In this document: positions 54,359-63,487 of the stretch, one piece after another
Position numbering within the stretch: position 1 is the first letter of the stretch
Layout: the number at the start of each line of letters is the position of its first letter
From: an uncultured Eubacterium sp.
GTDB taxonomy: Bacteria; Bacillota; Clostridia; Peptostreptococcales; Anaerovoracaceae
Length of the DNA stretch: 64,000 nucleotides
Direction of reading: 5' to 3'
NCBI GenBank assembly: GCA_937966095.1
Contig: CALCKF010000102.1
Coordinates: 1-64,000 of the forward strand
Program-made: the position numbers and the translations under genes
Notes under the pieces: model-generated
Databases searched by the model: none
The model's input: only the letters and a program-made list of their open reading frames with translations
Told to the model about the DNA's origin: nothing

Positions 54359-55570
54359 GTGGCAAGAAAAGACAATAGATGAAGAAATCTGAGGACCGGG
54401 GAATCCCAGCGCAAGGATGGACTCTATATGTACCGGTACAAAGATGAACGGACCGGCAGACGCCTGGCTGTTTATTCTCCGGATCTGGCTGAACTCAGGA
54501 AAAAAGAAAAAGAGATTGAGAAAGACCAGAGCGAAGGAATTATGACCGATACTCAATGCAAGAACATGACTCTCAATGACCTGTTTGAGATCCACATGGA
54601 TACCAGAAAGCTGGCAGAGAGTACACAGGCCAATTACAGAAGGATGTGGAACAGTCTTGTGAGGAACGAACTCGGACAGATGAAAGTGGTACAGGTAAGA
54701 CCATCTCATGTACGCTTGTTTTATTCCCGGTTGAGCAAACAGAAATATTCCCACAGTACCATTAAGTTTCTCCATAATATGATCTTACCGAGCTTTGAGG
54801 TGGCTGTAGATGACGATATCATCCGGAAGAATCCGGCCAAGAGAACGCTGGGAGACTATGGGGAACCAGAAAAGAAACGCACCGCCCTGTCCTTTGACCA
54901 GCAGAAAAATCTGCTGAACTATGTAAAGAACAGCGAGGTATTCCATATCTATCTGCCGCTTTTGCAGGTGATGATCGGAACCGGACTCCGATGTGGGGAG
55001 CTGATCGGACTCACCTGGAAGGATGTAGATCTGAAGACCAGGACCGTATACGTGAATCATCAGCTGATCTATAAGAACTATGGAGACGGGTGTGATTTTC
55101 ATGTGACCATGCCGAAGACAGAAGCCGGGATCCGGGAGATACCCATGAGCAAGATGGTGGCAAAAGCCTTTGAGACCCAGAGACGGCTGAATTTTCAGAT
55201 GGGAATTCCAAGGGATGTGAAAATCGAAGGGCTTTCGAATTTCGTATTCATGAGCAGGAGCGGGCGTCCTATGATGCCCACTACCGTGAACTTTATTCTC
55301 CGGGATATTGTGAAGGCGTATAATGAGGAAGAAAATGAGCGGGCAAAGCGGGAGAGGAGAAAGCCGGAAGAGCTGCCGCATATTTCCGCCCATATACTCA
55401 GACATACGGCCTGTACCCGGATGGCCGAGACGGATCTGGATATGAAGGTTGTTCAGTATGTAATGGGACATGCGAACATCAGTGTCACGATGGAAGTTTA
55501 TAATCATATCACAGACCGGTCCAGGATCGAAAAAGAGATTGCAAAGATGGATTTGGTGCAGATTATGTGA
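54359..55570 (+). pseudogene. int: Tyrosine integrase with in-frame TGA near the N-terminus
   Basis: From GTG 54359 (AAAGGA at the right distance) the frame reads MARKDNR-stop-RNLRTGESQRKDGLYMYRYKDE, the typical N-terminus of Tn916-like integrases, but codon 8 is TGA (54380-54382) where glycine is usual. The rest, from an internal ATG at 54428, is a 380-residue open frame with all catalytic residues: the Arg in TGLRCGELIGLTW, HILRHTACTRM, the second His in MGHANISVTMEVYNH and the Tyr there. Translation from 54428 would lack the first part of the arm-binding domain, and no ribosome binding site is evident there. The element may be unable to excise. Confidence 0.75.
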
Positions 55571-55837
55571 TGGGAATTTCTGTCCCGGCATTGGAGGTTT
55601 TAAGGGCATGATGGTGAAAAACATGAAAAAAATCAGATTTTTCTGCTTTTGATGGTGTAGTAAATTAACTCAGATTTCCTTGAATTTACAGGGAATTTTG
55701 GACGTCCCTGATTCTGAAAATGGTGTAGAAATGGTGTAAAAATGGTGTAGTAAGCCATTTTTTGAAAAAATCAAAAAATTGGAAAGCTCGAAAAATCCCG
55801 TAAAATCAAGCTTTTTCGGGTGTTCTCCAAAAAAATA
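55571..55837. repeat. Right end of the element with arm-type repeats
   Basis: ATGGTGTAG-type words occur at 55652, 55720, 55731 and 55742; the last three are 11 bases apart. They match the words at both left ends. CAGGGA/TCCCTG forms a small hairpin at 55689-55710. CCCGTAAAATCAAGCTTTTTCGGG (55797-55820) resembles the hairpin at the left ends. No gene is present. Confidence 0.75.
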
Positions 55838-55863
55838 TTAAAAAAATTAGCACTCACCTCTTG
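55838..55863 (+). repeat. Right attachment core (attR), 26-bp direct repeat
   Basis: It is identical to 32715-32740. It includes the left CIRCE arm and ends with TTG, which together with host ACA forms the -35 box TTGACA of the hsp20 promoter. Confidence 0.85.
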
Positions 55864-55888
55864 ACAGTGCTAACAAAAGTGCTATAAT
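55847..55888 (+). promoter_or_regulatory. CIRCE operator and sigma-A promoter of hsp20
   Basis: TTAGCACTC (55847-55855), a 9-base spacer and CAGTGCTAA (55865-55873) match the HrcA operator CIRCE with one change (C for G at the start of the right arm). TTGACA (55861-55866), a 16-base spacer and TATAAT (55883-55888) form the promoter, with its -35 box inside the operator. HrcA repression with heat induction is expected. The left arm lies in the element core. Confidence 0.85.
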
Positions 55889-55955
55889 ATAATCAGAACA
55901 AAGAAAAAGGTTCTAAAAAATAAAAATGATTATAAATCGGAAGGAGCGATGACAT

Positions 55956-56408
55956 ATGATGATGCCTAAGATTTTTGGAGAAAATATATTTGATGATTTT
56001 ATGAACGACTTTACTTTCCCTTCATTCTCTAATATGGAGAAGAGACTGTACGGTAAACATGGACAGAATCTGATGAAAACGGACGTAAAGGAAAAGGATG
56101 GATGTTACGAGATCGATGTTGATCTTGCGGGATTCAAGAAAGATGAAATCAAGATGGAACTGGAAAACGGATATCTGACAATCAGTGCCGCTAAGGATTT
56201 GGATAACGACAAGAAGGATGAGGACGGCAACTATATAAGGCGCGAACGCTATGCGGGCAGCATGAGCAGGAGCTTTTATGTAGGTGATCATGTTACCGAA
56301 GATGATATACATCCTAAGTACGAAAACGGAGTTCTTTCCTTCGATGTCCCTAAGGAGGATGTTAAAAAAATTGAAGATAAAAAACGTTACATCTCTATTG
56401 AGGGATAG
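55956..56408 (+). CDS. Small heat-shock protein Hsp20
   Basis: The 150-residue holdase chaperone of the alpha-crystallin family has a short N-terminal arm and an alpha-crystallin domain from about residue 38 (MKTDVKEKDGCYEIDVDLAG, then KDEIKMELENGYLTISA). ENGVLSFDVPKED follows, and a C-terminal tail ends KRYISIEG. It binds unfolding proteins in the cytosol. The CIRCE/HrcA promoter directly upstream and the DnaJ-like gene behind it fit a heat-shock unit. The island lies just in front of this promoter. Confidence 0.95.
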   Translation: MMMPKIFGENIFDDFMNDFTFPSFSNMEKRLYGKHGQNLMKTDVKEKDGCYEIDVDLAGFKKDEIKMELENGYLTISAAKDLDNDKKDEDGNYIRRERYAGSMSRSFYVGDHVTEDDIHPKYENGVLSFDVPKEDVKKIEDKKRYISIEG

Positions 56409-56427
56409 TAATTGACGGCATGATATG

Positions 56428-56454
56428 TACCCCGTGGGATGCTCCGGCGGGGTA
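56428..56454 (+). terminator. Hairpin after hsp20
   Basis: TACCCCG pairs with CGGGGTA around a 13-base loop. No T-tract follows, so it may be a partial terminator or an mRNA-stabilising end between hsp20 and the dnaJ-like gene. Confidence 0.4.
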
Positions 56455-56486
56455 TTGTCATATAAACAGGAATGAGGTGATGGATA

Positions 56487-57482
56487 ATGGCAGCGAAGAG
56501 AGATTACTATGAAGTGCTGGGCATAAAGAAAGGCGCTTCACAGAGCGATATAAAGAAAGCCTACAGGAAGCTGGCGAAGAAATACCATCCTGATGCCAAT
56601 GGAGGCGATGCCAAAGCGGAGGAGAAGTTCAAAGAAATATCGGAGGCTTACTCTGTGCTGAATGATCCGGAAAAGAAAAAACTCTATGATAAGTTCGGAC
56701 ATAGTGCATTTGACGGCAGCGCGCCTGGCGCGGAAGCCGGAGGCGCATGGAGCGGTTTCAGCGGATTTGGCGATTTTGGAGGCGCAGGGAATACCGGCGG
56801 AAATTACCGGGAATATCATTTTGAAGGAGGTAATATGGATGACATACTGAAAGATCTGTTCGGAGGCGGATTTTCTTCAGGTGGATTTTCATCAGGCGGA
56901 TTTTCAGGGTTCGGATCGAGAGAGATGAAACAGGATGGCGCTGATGCGACTGCGGACATAGAGGTATCATTTAATGAAGCAGCCTTCGGATGTGACAAAT
57001 ATATAAATTTAAAAGATCAGTCGACGGGCAAGAGCAGTTCTATAAAAGTCCATATACCTGCAGGTATAGATACGGGTCAGAGCGTAAGGCTTAAGGGAAG
57101 AGGCACACAGGGAGTGAACGGAGGAAAAGCCGGAGATCTTCTTCTTAAAGTCAAAGTTGCTTCAAGGCCTGATATGGAGAGAAAAGGTATGGATGTCTAC
57201 TCAACTGTATATATTCCGTTTTCTACTGCTGTGATCGGAGGAAAAATACCTGTACAGACACTTCAAGGCAAGGTTATGTGCAAGATAGCTCCGGGTACTC
57301 AGTCGGGAACAAAACTGAGGATAAAAGATAAGGGGATAGTTTCCATGAAGGATCCGTCAAAGCACGGAAGTCATTATGTTACGGTAGAAGTAAAAGTGCC
57401 TGAGAATATCAGCGAGGAAGCTAAGGAAAAACTTAAAGAGTTTGATCAGTTATGCGGCACTGTAAACAGATCGGCTGCATGA
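56487..57482 (+). CDS. DnaJ-family co-chaperone without zinc finger (CbpA-like)
   Basis: The 331-residue protein has an N-terminal J domain (residues 5-70: [20 protein letters not shown], with HPD in KKYHPDANG). A glycine-rich linker has a triple FSSGG repeat near 130, and the two C-terminal substrate-binding beta domains follow ([17 protein letters not shown]). The four CxxCxGxG zinc repeats of DnaJ are absent, so it is a class B J protein that stimulates DnaK ATPase. It probably shares the heat-shock transcript of hsp20. Confidence 0.92.
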   Translation: MAAKRDYYEVLGIKKGASQSDIKKAYRKLAKKYHPDANGGDAKAEEKFKEISEAYSVLNDPEKKKLYDKFGHSAFDGSAPGAEAGGAWSGFSGFGDFGGAGNTGGNYREYHFEGGNMDDILKDLFGGGFSSGGFSSGGFSGFGSREMKQDGADATADIEVSFNEAAFGCDKYINLKDQSTGKSSSIKVHIPAGIDTGQSVRLKGRGTQGVNGGKAGDLLLKVKVASRPDMERKGMDVYSTVYIPFSTAVIGGKIPVQTLQGKVMCKIAPGTQSGTKLRIKDKGIVSMKDPSKHGSHYVTVEVKVPENISEEAKEKLKEFDQLCGTVNRSAA

Positions 57483-57531
57483 AAGCAATAGAAGTATAGC
57501 TGCAATTCATATGTGGCGGCAGCTGCATATG

Positions 57532-57540
57532 TGATATAAT
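57532..57540 (+). promoter_or_regulatory. Extended -10 promoter before the CobW-like gene
   Basis: TGaTATAAT (57532-57540) is a perfect extended -10. No good -35 is seen at 17 bases. It lies 37 bases before the start codon. Confidence 0.45.
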
Positions 57541-57577
57541 GAACGTGTGATAAGATTGTAAGGAGAGAATGATTGCT

Positions 57578-58564
57578 ATGGTCAATGTAGATATAATATC
57601 AGGGTTTCTGGGTGCCGGAAAGACAACTTTCATAAAAGAACTGATATCCAAGGTGTACAAGGATGAGAAGATAGTGCTGATAGAAAACGAATTCGGTGAG
57701 ATAGGCATTGACAGCCGTTTTATGAAGGATGCAGAGATAGAAGTGACGGAAATGAACTCAGGCTGCATATGCTGCACTCTTGTTGGAGATTTTGCAAGAG
57801 CTCTGAAGCTGGTCAGCGTGGAATATGATCCTGACAGGATAATTATAGAGCCGTCCGGGGTTGGCAAGCTGTCAGATGTGGCGAAGGCCGTCATAAGCAT
57901 GAAAGATGAAGCAGATGTGGAAGTTTCACATCTCGTGACAGTTGTTGACGGTAACAAGGCGGAAATGTACATCAAGAATTTCGGTGAGTTTTTTAACGAC
58001 CAGATAGAACATGCGGGGACGATACTCGTCAGTCGTTCCCAGAATATCGATGAGAAAAAGCTTGCCAGATGTATTGGTATATTGAGACAAAAGAACAGAG
58101 ATGCTGCTATAGTAACTACTCCATGGGATCAGCTGGACGGTGATTCTATAAAAGCAGCACTTGATAATGAGCATGCTGTGTCAAATGTGCTGGATGAGCT
58201 TAGGGAACAGAATTATGAGGGCCATGACCACCATAACCATGAGATTTCTCATCATCACCATCACGAACATCATCACCATGCAGACGAGGTGTTTTCGAGC
58301 TGGGGAATAGAAACGGCAAGAAAATTCGCGAGAAGTGAACTGGAGGATATCCTCGGACTTATGGCTGCTACCGAAGATTTCGGTACTGTTCTGAGAGCCA
58401 AGGGAATAGTACAATGTGATGATGACAGCTGGATAGAATTTGATATGGTTCCCAAAGAGACGGAAATACGGGAAAGCAAACCTGACTATATCGGAAGGAT
58501 ATGTGTCATAGGTACAGATATTGATGAAGATGCTCTGGGAAAGATCTTTGATCCGGAAACATAA
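57578..58564 (+). CDS. CobW/COG0523-family metal-handling GTPase
   Basis: The 328-residue G3E-family P-loop GTPase shows Walker A GFLGAGKTTF near residue 10 and ENEFGEIGIDS. The metal-binding motif NSGCICCTL is the family CxCC, and IIEPSGVGKL and a later SRSQNIDEKK region follow. A His-rich loop between the domains (NHEISHHHHHEHHHHADE) would bind zinc or nickel. COG0523 proteins insert or allocate metals, often under zinc limitation. ATG 57578 is chosen because AGGAGAG ends about 11 bases before it; an ATG at 57569 is too close to that site. The C-terminal CobW_C domain is present. Confidence 0.88.
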   Translation: MVNVDIISGFLGAGKTTFIKELISKVYKDEKIVLIENEFGEIGIDSRFMKDAEIEVTEMNSGCICCTLVGDFARALKLVSVEYDPDRIIIEPSGVGKLSDVAKAVISMKDEADVEVSHLVTVVDGNKAEMYIKNFGEFFNDQIEHAGTILVSRSQNIDEKKLARCIGILRQKNRDAAIVTTPWDQLDGDSIKAALDNEHAVSNVLDELREQNYEGHDHHNHEISHHHHHEHHHHADEVFSSWGIETARKFARSELEDILGLMAATEDFGTVLRAKGIVQCDDDSWIEFDMVPKETEIRESKPDYIGRICVIGTDIDEDALGKIFDPET

Positions 58565-58598
58565 ATAGAAAAGCGGTTTATCGCAGGAAGGACATGAG

Positions 58599-59549
58599 AT
58601 GGAAATTCCGGTTTACGTATTTACAGGGCTGCTGGAAAGCGGCAAGACGACATTGATATATGAGGTAGTAAAGGAGGAAAGTTTCCTGGAGCCGGGAAAT
58701 ACTGTTCTGGTGAGATGCGAGGAAGGTCAGGAGTGTCTCAGTGAGAAATTTCTCACTGATTTTTCTATAATACAGATCACAGTGGAGGATCAGAAAGGCC
58801 TAAACGGTATTTTATGGAAGAAGATCGAAAGAGACTATAAGCCTGCACAGATAATGATAGAATATAATGGCATGTGGGATACGGAAAAGATTTTCGACTG
58901 CGGAATGCCGGCAGACTGGTATGTGGGTGGTATTTATACGACAGTGAATGCACAGACTGCGGATATGTATATCGATAATATGAGAAAAATATTCATGGAG
59001 CCTCTCAGAGAATCAAATCTTGTAATAATAAACAGATGTGATGAAGACATAGATAAGATAAGATTCAGAAGGCTGATAAAAGGGCTGAATCCCCAGTGTC
59101 AGCTGGCGTTTGAAGGAAAGAACGGTGAGATGCTGGAGAATGCCGTAGATGAAATGCCTTTCGATTACAATAAATCTCCGGTGGTGATAGATGATATGGA
59201 TTACGGACTCTGGTATATCGATGCGATCGAACATCCAAACCGTTATACAGGTAAGGATATAGATTTTACGGCAAAATTCTGTGCCAGCCGTGATGCGGGA
59301 AATGATTATTTTATTCCGGGGCGTCATGTGATGACTTGCTGTGAGGACGATATACAGTTTCTTGGATTTATCTGCTGTTTTGATAAAGGAAAAACGGATG
59401 GCTTTGATCACGGAGACTGGGTAAGAGTGTGTGTCGGATTTGGTTATGGAGAGCATGAGATGTACGGATGGGACGAAGGACCCATACTTGAGCTGAAGTC
59501 GATAAAAGCGGCAGAAAAACCGGAGCAGGAGCTTGTGACATTCACATGA
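58599..59549 (+). CDS. Second GTPase of CobW type with divergent C-terminus
   Basis: The 316-residue protein has a P-loop, TGLLESGKTTL, at residues 9-19 and the general order of a G3E GTPase, but lacks the CxCC metal motif. Its C-terminal part contains YFIPGRHVMTCCEDDIQFLG near residue 245, resembling the C-terminal domain of membrane-associated TIGR03943/YcgQ-type proteins found with CobW-family genes. It follows the first GTPase by 34 bases, so the pair probably acts together in metal handling. A terminator lies behind it. Confidence 0.65.
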   Translation: MEIPVYVFTGLLESGKTTLIYEVVKEESFLEPGNTVLVRCEEGQECLSEKFLTDFSIIQITVEDQKGLNGILWKKIERDYKPAQIMIEYNGMWDTEKIFDCGMPADWYVGGIYTTVNAQTADMYIDNMRKIFMEPLRESNLVIINRCDEDIDKIRFRRLIKGLNPQCQLAFEGKNGEMLENAVDEMPFDYNKSPVVIDDMDYGLWYIDAIEHPNRYTGKDIDFTAKFCASRDAGNDYFIPGRHVMTCCEDDIQFLGFICCFDKGKTDGFDHGDWVRVCVGFGYGEHEMYGWDEGPILELKSIKAAEKPEQELVTFT

Positions 59550-59570
59550 TTTATAAAATGGAATGATAGT

Positions 59571-59613
59571 AAAACGGGTATATGGTACGACAGTGTCAAA
59601 AGCCCGTTTTTTT
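59571..59613 (+). terminator. Intrinsic terminator of the GTPase pair
   Basis: AAAACGGG (59571-59578) pairs with CCCGTTTT and runs into a seven-T tract; the loop contains a small GACA/TGTC helix. Confidence 0.75.
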
Positions 59614-59747
59614 ATTTGCGATTTTTACTATGATGTACGCAGAAATATGTTGAAAAATGTAAAGATTTTGTGAATGGCATGGAATATGTCATGAAATAAT
59701 GATAAAATATAGAAGGATTTTTATGTTTTTATGAAAGAGGAATTGAA

Positions 59748-60872
59748 ATGTCGTTAAACAATAGTAAAATTCATATTTTATTTGTCGATATCGTTATTAT
59801 AATAGCTCTGGCGGCAGCGATGATATTGGCACAGTCGGCATATGTGGATGCAGCATCATTGAGCGAGATAAGGAACAGCATATCTGAAAAACAGAGCCAG
59901 CTGGAAAAAGGCAAGGCTGAAGAATCGGAAATAGCAGCGCAGATCATGGAGCTTGAGGACGAGCTTTATAAGCTGCAGACGGAGATCGAGAAGGGGGAAA
60001 GCCAGCTCAAAACATTGGAAAGCGAGCTGAAGGAAGCTCAGGAAAAGGTCGATGTACAGAACGGAAATCTGGGAGCCAGGCTTGAGAATATGTACAAAAG
60101 CGGTTCCGTAGGATTTCTGGATGTGCTTCTTGATTCCCGTAGCTTTTCGGAATTTCTTACGAACCTGGATCTTGTAAGAATGATATATACAAGCGATATG
60201 GAGGTCCTGGAGGGTTTACAGGATTCATATAACGAAATAGATGAAAAGAAACAGAAAATAGAAAAGCTTCAGGCAGAGCTTACTGCATCCAAGGGAGTTT
60301 TGGAAGATGAAATGAGCAGCGTAGCTGAAAAAAAAGCAGAAATATCGAAGGAAAATGCTGAAACCGAAGCGATGATAAATGAGATGCAGGCCGAAGCTGA
60401 CAGGATAACAGCAGAGCTGGCGGCACAGTCCAGTTCCGGAGAGATCAGCAACAGCAGTACATCATCATATGAGGGTGCAATGACATGGCCTACTCCGGGG
60501 TATGGATCAGGATATATAACATCATATTATGGTTACAGGATACATCCGATATACGGATATTGGAAATTCCATTCCGGAATAGACATAGGAGCACCTGGAA
60601 ATGCCAGGATTGTTGCAGCTGAATCCGGAAAAGTCATATTTACAAGAAAATATGATGGAGGAGGATATGGAAAATATCTTCAGATAGATCATGGCGGCGG
60701 CATCGTCACTCTGTACGGACACTGTAATTCAATAATAGTAAATGAAGGGCAGCAGGTAAGCAGAGGACAGACCATCGCATATGTGGGGACTACAGGAGCA
60801 TCCACAGGCAATCATCTGCATTTTGAAGTCAGAAAGAATGGAGCATATGTTGATCCTCTGAGTTATCTTTAA
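59748..60872 (+). CDS. Secreted coiled-coil M23 peptidase (EnvC/NlpD-like)
   Basis: The 374-residue protein has a signal peptide or membrane anchor (VDIVIIIALAAAMILAQSAYVDA), then a long coiled coil (about residues 38-225). A serine-rich linker follows, and a C-terminal LytM domain has the zinc ligands: HSGIDIGAP and HLHFEVR, with YGYRIHPIYG before. All M23 ligand residues (H, D, H) are present, so it is probably an active glycyl-glycine-type or DD-endopeptidase, or an amidase activator, at the cell wall. GAGG precedes the ATG. Confidence 0.88.
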   Translation: MSLNNSKIHILFVDIVIIIALAAAMILAQSAYVDAASLSEIRNSISEKQSQLEKGKAEESEIAAQIMELEDELYKLQTEIEKGESQLKTLESELKEAQEKVDVQNGNLGARLENMYKSGSVGFLDVLLDSRSFSEFLTNLDLVRMIYTSDMEVLEGLQDSYNEIDEKKQKIEKLQAELTASKGVLEDEMSSVAEKKAEISKENAETEAMINEMQAEADRITAELAAQSSSGEISNSSTSSYEGAMTWPTPGYGSGYITSYYGYRIHPIYGYWKFHSGIDIGAPGNARIVAAESGKVIFTRKYDGGGYGKYLQIDHGGGIVTLYGHCNSIIVNEGQQVSRGQTIAYVGTTGASTGNHLHFEVRKNGAYVDPLSYL

Positions 60873-60896
60873 AGCTGTTTGAATGGAGAGGATTAT

Positions 60897-61127
60897 ATGG
60901 GGAAACGATGTTACAGGTGCGGTTCTGAGGATCTTATAAAGGTTGTATCGGCAAGATCACTTGTGATCCCGGAAATAAAGCAGGCGGTAGCTGAGGGTCT
61001 AGCGGAGGTCAGCTGCGGATGTGCCGGATTTCAGACAGGGCACAGGACAAAATGCAGAAATTGCGGATTTGTCTGGGATGATCTTATGGAAGCACAGCTT
61101 GAGCAGAATCGCCGGGAGAATGAATAA
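60897..61127 (+). CDS. Small zinc-ribbon protein
   Basis: The 76-residue protein has paired cysteines CYRCGSED and CRNCGFVWDD plus CGCAG in the middle, enough for a zinc ribbon. It has no signal peptide. ATG 60897 is chosen because GGAGAGGA at 60885-60892 is correctly spaced; a TTG at 60879 would overlap that site. It follows the M23 gene by 24 bases. The role is unknown; zinc ribbons of this size often bind RNA or proteins. Confidence 0.7.
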   Translation: MGKRCYRCGSEDLIKVVSARSLVIPEIKQAVAEGLAEVSCGCAGFQTGHRTKCRNCGFVWDDLMEAQLEQNRRENE

Positions 61128-61145
61128 AAAGTATATACAGAGTTA

Positions 61146-61192
61146 AAAAAGACATGCCTGCGGTTATTTGGCAGCCGGCGGCATGTCTTTTT
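61146..61192. terminator. Bidirectional terminator between the zinc-ribbon gene and pflB
   Basis: AAAAAGACATGCC pairs with GGCATGTCTTTTT, with an inner CCTGCGG-type helix. It has A and T tracts on both sides and lies between two converging genes. Confidence 0.85.
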
Positions 61193-61212
61193 GTATGCGG
61201 ATTATTTTTATA

Positions 61213-63456
61213 TTACATAGCTTCGTGGAATGTCCTCTTTATGACTTCAAGCTGCTGTTCCCTGCTCAGTCTGCTGAAATTGACAGCATATCCGGAGACT
61301 CTTATGGTCAGGGTAGGATATTTTTCCGGGTTTTCCATAGCTTCCACCAGCAGATCTCTGTTTAGCACATTTACGTTAAGATGATGTGCTCCCTGTGTAA
61401 AATACCCGTCCAGAATTGATGTAAGATTTTTCACCCTCTCACCATCTGATTTTCCAAGTGCCTTAGGCACTATCGAGAATGTATTTGAAACGCCGTCCTG
61501 GCATACAGTTCTGTATGGTATCTTGGCAACACTGTTGAGAGATGCGAGAGCGCCTTTCATATCGCGTCCGTGCATAGGATTGGCGCCTGGAGCGAAAGGC
61601 TCCCCTGCTTTTCTTCCATCCGGTGTCGTACCTGTTTTTTTGCCGTACATTACATTGCTGGTTATGGTAAGTGCCGAAAGTGTATGAATCGCATTGCGGT
61701 AAAGAGGATGCTTCTTTAACTCTGCTGAAAAATATGATGCTATTTCTATCGCTATATCATCTACAAGATCATTGTCATTGCCGTATTTCGGAAAATCACC
61801 TTCAACAGAGAAATCAACTGCGATACCGTTTTCATTTCTGATAGGATGCACTTTTGCGAATTTTATGGCGGAAAGAGAGTCAGCCACTATGGAAAGTCCG
61901 GCCATACCGAAGGCTGCAAGCCTTTCCACGATAGTATCATGCAGCGCCATCTGACTGCTTTCATATGCGTATTTGTCATGCATGAAATGTATGATGTTTA
62001 TAGCATCCACATAAAGGCTGGCAACATATGAGAGCACCTTTTTATAGTTGGTAAGCACCTTTGAATATTCCAGAGTCTCGTCTGTGTCAAGCTGTATATC
62101 AGGTATGATCTGCTTTCCGTTCTTTTCATCGATGCCGCCGTTTATGGCATATAAAAGACTTTTTGCAAGATTTGCTCTGGCTCCGAAGAACTGCATCTGC
62201 TTTCCTACTGTCATAGCTGAAGTGCAGCATGAGATGCAATAGTCATCTCCGTATATAGGGCGCATCAATTCATCGCTTTCATATTGGATGGAATCTGTTT
62301 CTATACTCATCATGGAGCAGTACTTTTTAAATCCTTCAGGGAGATCTTTGCTCCACAAAACAGTCATATTGGGTTCCGGAGCTGTTCCGAGGTTCGTCAG
62401 TGAGTGGAGATACCGGAATGAATTCTTAGTTACTAGTGTACGTCCGTCGACTCCCATGCCTGCTATGGATTCTGTCACCCATGTAGGATCGCCTCCGAAT
62501 AGTTCGTTATATTCAGGAGTACGAAGATGTCTTACAAGGCGCAGTTTTATTATGAACTGATCGATAAGCTCCTGAGCTTCTTCTTCGCTTATTATGCCGT
62601 TCTCGAGGTCACGCTGTATGTAGATATCAAGGAATGTGGAAGTCCTTCCCAGTGATATAGCAGCGCCGTTGTTTTCTTTGACACCTGCAAGATATGCAAG
62701 ATAAAGGTTCTGTACGGCCTCATGGGCGTTTTCGGCAGGTCGTGTTATGTCACAGCCGTATGATGCCGCCATTTTAGCCATCTCCCTGAGTGCCCTGATC
62801 TGCATCTGCACTTCTTCCCTCAGCCGTATGAGCTCATCAGTCATAGGACCGTCTATCATGTCGAAATCCTTTTCTTTTTCCTCGATGAGGAAATCTGTTC
62901 CGTAAAGAGGTACTCTCCTGTAATCTCCTATGATCCTTCCTCTTCCGTAGGCATCAGGCAGACCGGTCAGAAGACCTGCTGAACGTGCGGCTCTTATGCG
63001 TTTAGGATATGCATCGAAAACACCCTCATTGTGAGTTTTTCTGTAGAGTGAAAAGTGCTTTTCTATTTCCGGATTCATTTCGTAACCGTATTCCTGCAGA
63101 GCTGATTTCACCATCCGCATACCGCCGAAAGGATTGATTATACGTTTGAGGGGAGCATCTGTCTGGAATCCCACGATCACTTCGTTGTCGCGGTCTATAT
63201 AACCTGGGGCAAAGTTGTTGATGCCGGATACGGCGTTTGTTTCGACATCGATGATGCCTTTCTGTACTTCTTCGACGATAAGAGCCTTGGCTTTCTTCCA
63301 GACCGCTTCCGTTTTTGAAGTTGCCGGCTCCAGAAATTCATCGTCACCGAGATAAGGTGTATAGTTCTTCTGAATAAAATTACGTACATTTACAAGATGG
63401 CGCCATTCTCCAGTGCGGAATCCTTCCCATGCTTTGCAGTTTGGATCGATACTCAT
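61213..63456 (-). CDS. pflB: Formate acetyltransferase (pyruvate formate-lyase)
   Basis: The 747-residue glycyl radical enzyme converts pyruvate and CoA to acetyl-CoA and formate under anaerobic conditions. The twin catalytic cysteines lie in [18 protein letters not shown] near residue 405, and the radical glycine is in [15 protein letters not shown] near the C-terminus. Full family length. GAAAGGAG precedes the ATG on the minus strand. It is oxygen-sensitive, which fits a strict or facultative anaerobe. The activase gene lies 31 bases away, upstream in the operon sense or divided from it by a short gap. Confidence 0.97.
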   Translation of the reverse strand: MSIDPNCKAWEGFRTGEWRHLVNVRNFIQKNYTPYLGDDEFLEPATSKTEAVWKKAKALIVEEVQKGIIDVETNAVSGINNFAPGYIDRDNEVIVGFQTDAPLKRIINPFGGMRMVKSALQEYGYEMNPEIEKHFSLYRKTHNEGVFDAYPKRIRAARSAGLLTGLPDAYGRGRIIGDYRRVPLYGTDFLIEEKEKDFDMIDGPMTDELIRLREEVQMQIRALREMAKMAASYGCDITRPAENAHEAVQNLYLAYLAGVKENNGAAISLGRTSTFLDIYIQRDLENGIISEEEAQELIDQFIIKLRLVRHLRTPEYNELFGGDPTWVTESIAGMGVDGRTLVTKNSFRYLHSLTNLGTAPEPNMTVLWSKDLPEGFKKYCSMMSIETDSIQYESDELMRPIYGDDYCISCCTSAMTVGKQMQFFGARANLAKSLLYAINGGIDEKNGKQIIPDIQLDTDETLEYSKVLTNYKKVLSYVASLYVDAINIIHFMHDKYAYESSQMALHDTIVERLAAFGMAGLSIVADSLSAIKFAKVHPIRNENGIAVDFSVEGDFPKYGNDNDLVDDIAIEIASYFSAELKKHPLYRNAIHTLSALTITSNVMYGKKTGTTPDGRKAGEPFAPGANPMHGRDMKGALASLNSVAKIPYRTVCQDGVSNTFSIVPKALGKSDGERVKNLTSILDGYFTQGAHHLNVNVLNRDLLVEAMENPEKYPTLTIRVSGYAVNFSRLSREQQLEVIKRTFHEAM

Positions 63457-63487
63457 GATAATTTGCTCCTTTCAAAATAATAAGATA

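Larger units (their letters stand above)
32715..55863. mobile_element. Integrated mobilizable-type island with defence cargo
   Basis: The element is bounded by a perfect 26-bp direct repeat (32715-32740 and 55838-55863). At the right end are a tyrosine integrase, an excisionase-like protein, DnaC- and RepA-like replication proteins, MobC and an oriT-like repeat region. Arm-type TGGTGTAG repeats lie inside both ends. The cargo is AT-rich and rich in nuclease, helicase and NTPase genes. No relaxase, coupling protein or type IV secretion gene is present, so it could move only with help in trans, if at all. A second left end at 35365 suggests at least two insertion events. Confidence 0.85.

Noticed and set aside
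54163..54378. Open frame between the excisionase and integrase genes
   Set aside because: It overlaps the integrase start and its ribosome binding site, its residue composition is unlike a protein, and this leader is normally non-coding in such elements.
35127..54382. In-frame TGA codons in the transposase fragment, the 49183 gene and the integrase suggested TGA recoding
   Set aside because: Ordinary genes in the window end with TGA (murD, mutS2, the second GTPase, and the integrase itself), and no recoding signal is seen. Nonsense mutations in decaying mobile DNA explain the pattern.
32715..55863. Prophage
   Set aside because: No capsid, portal, terminase or tail genes; the mobility genes are those of an integrative mobilizable element.
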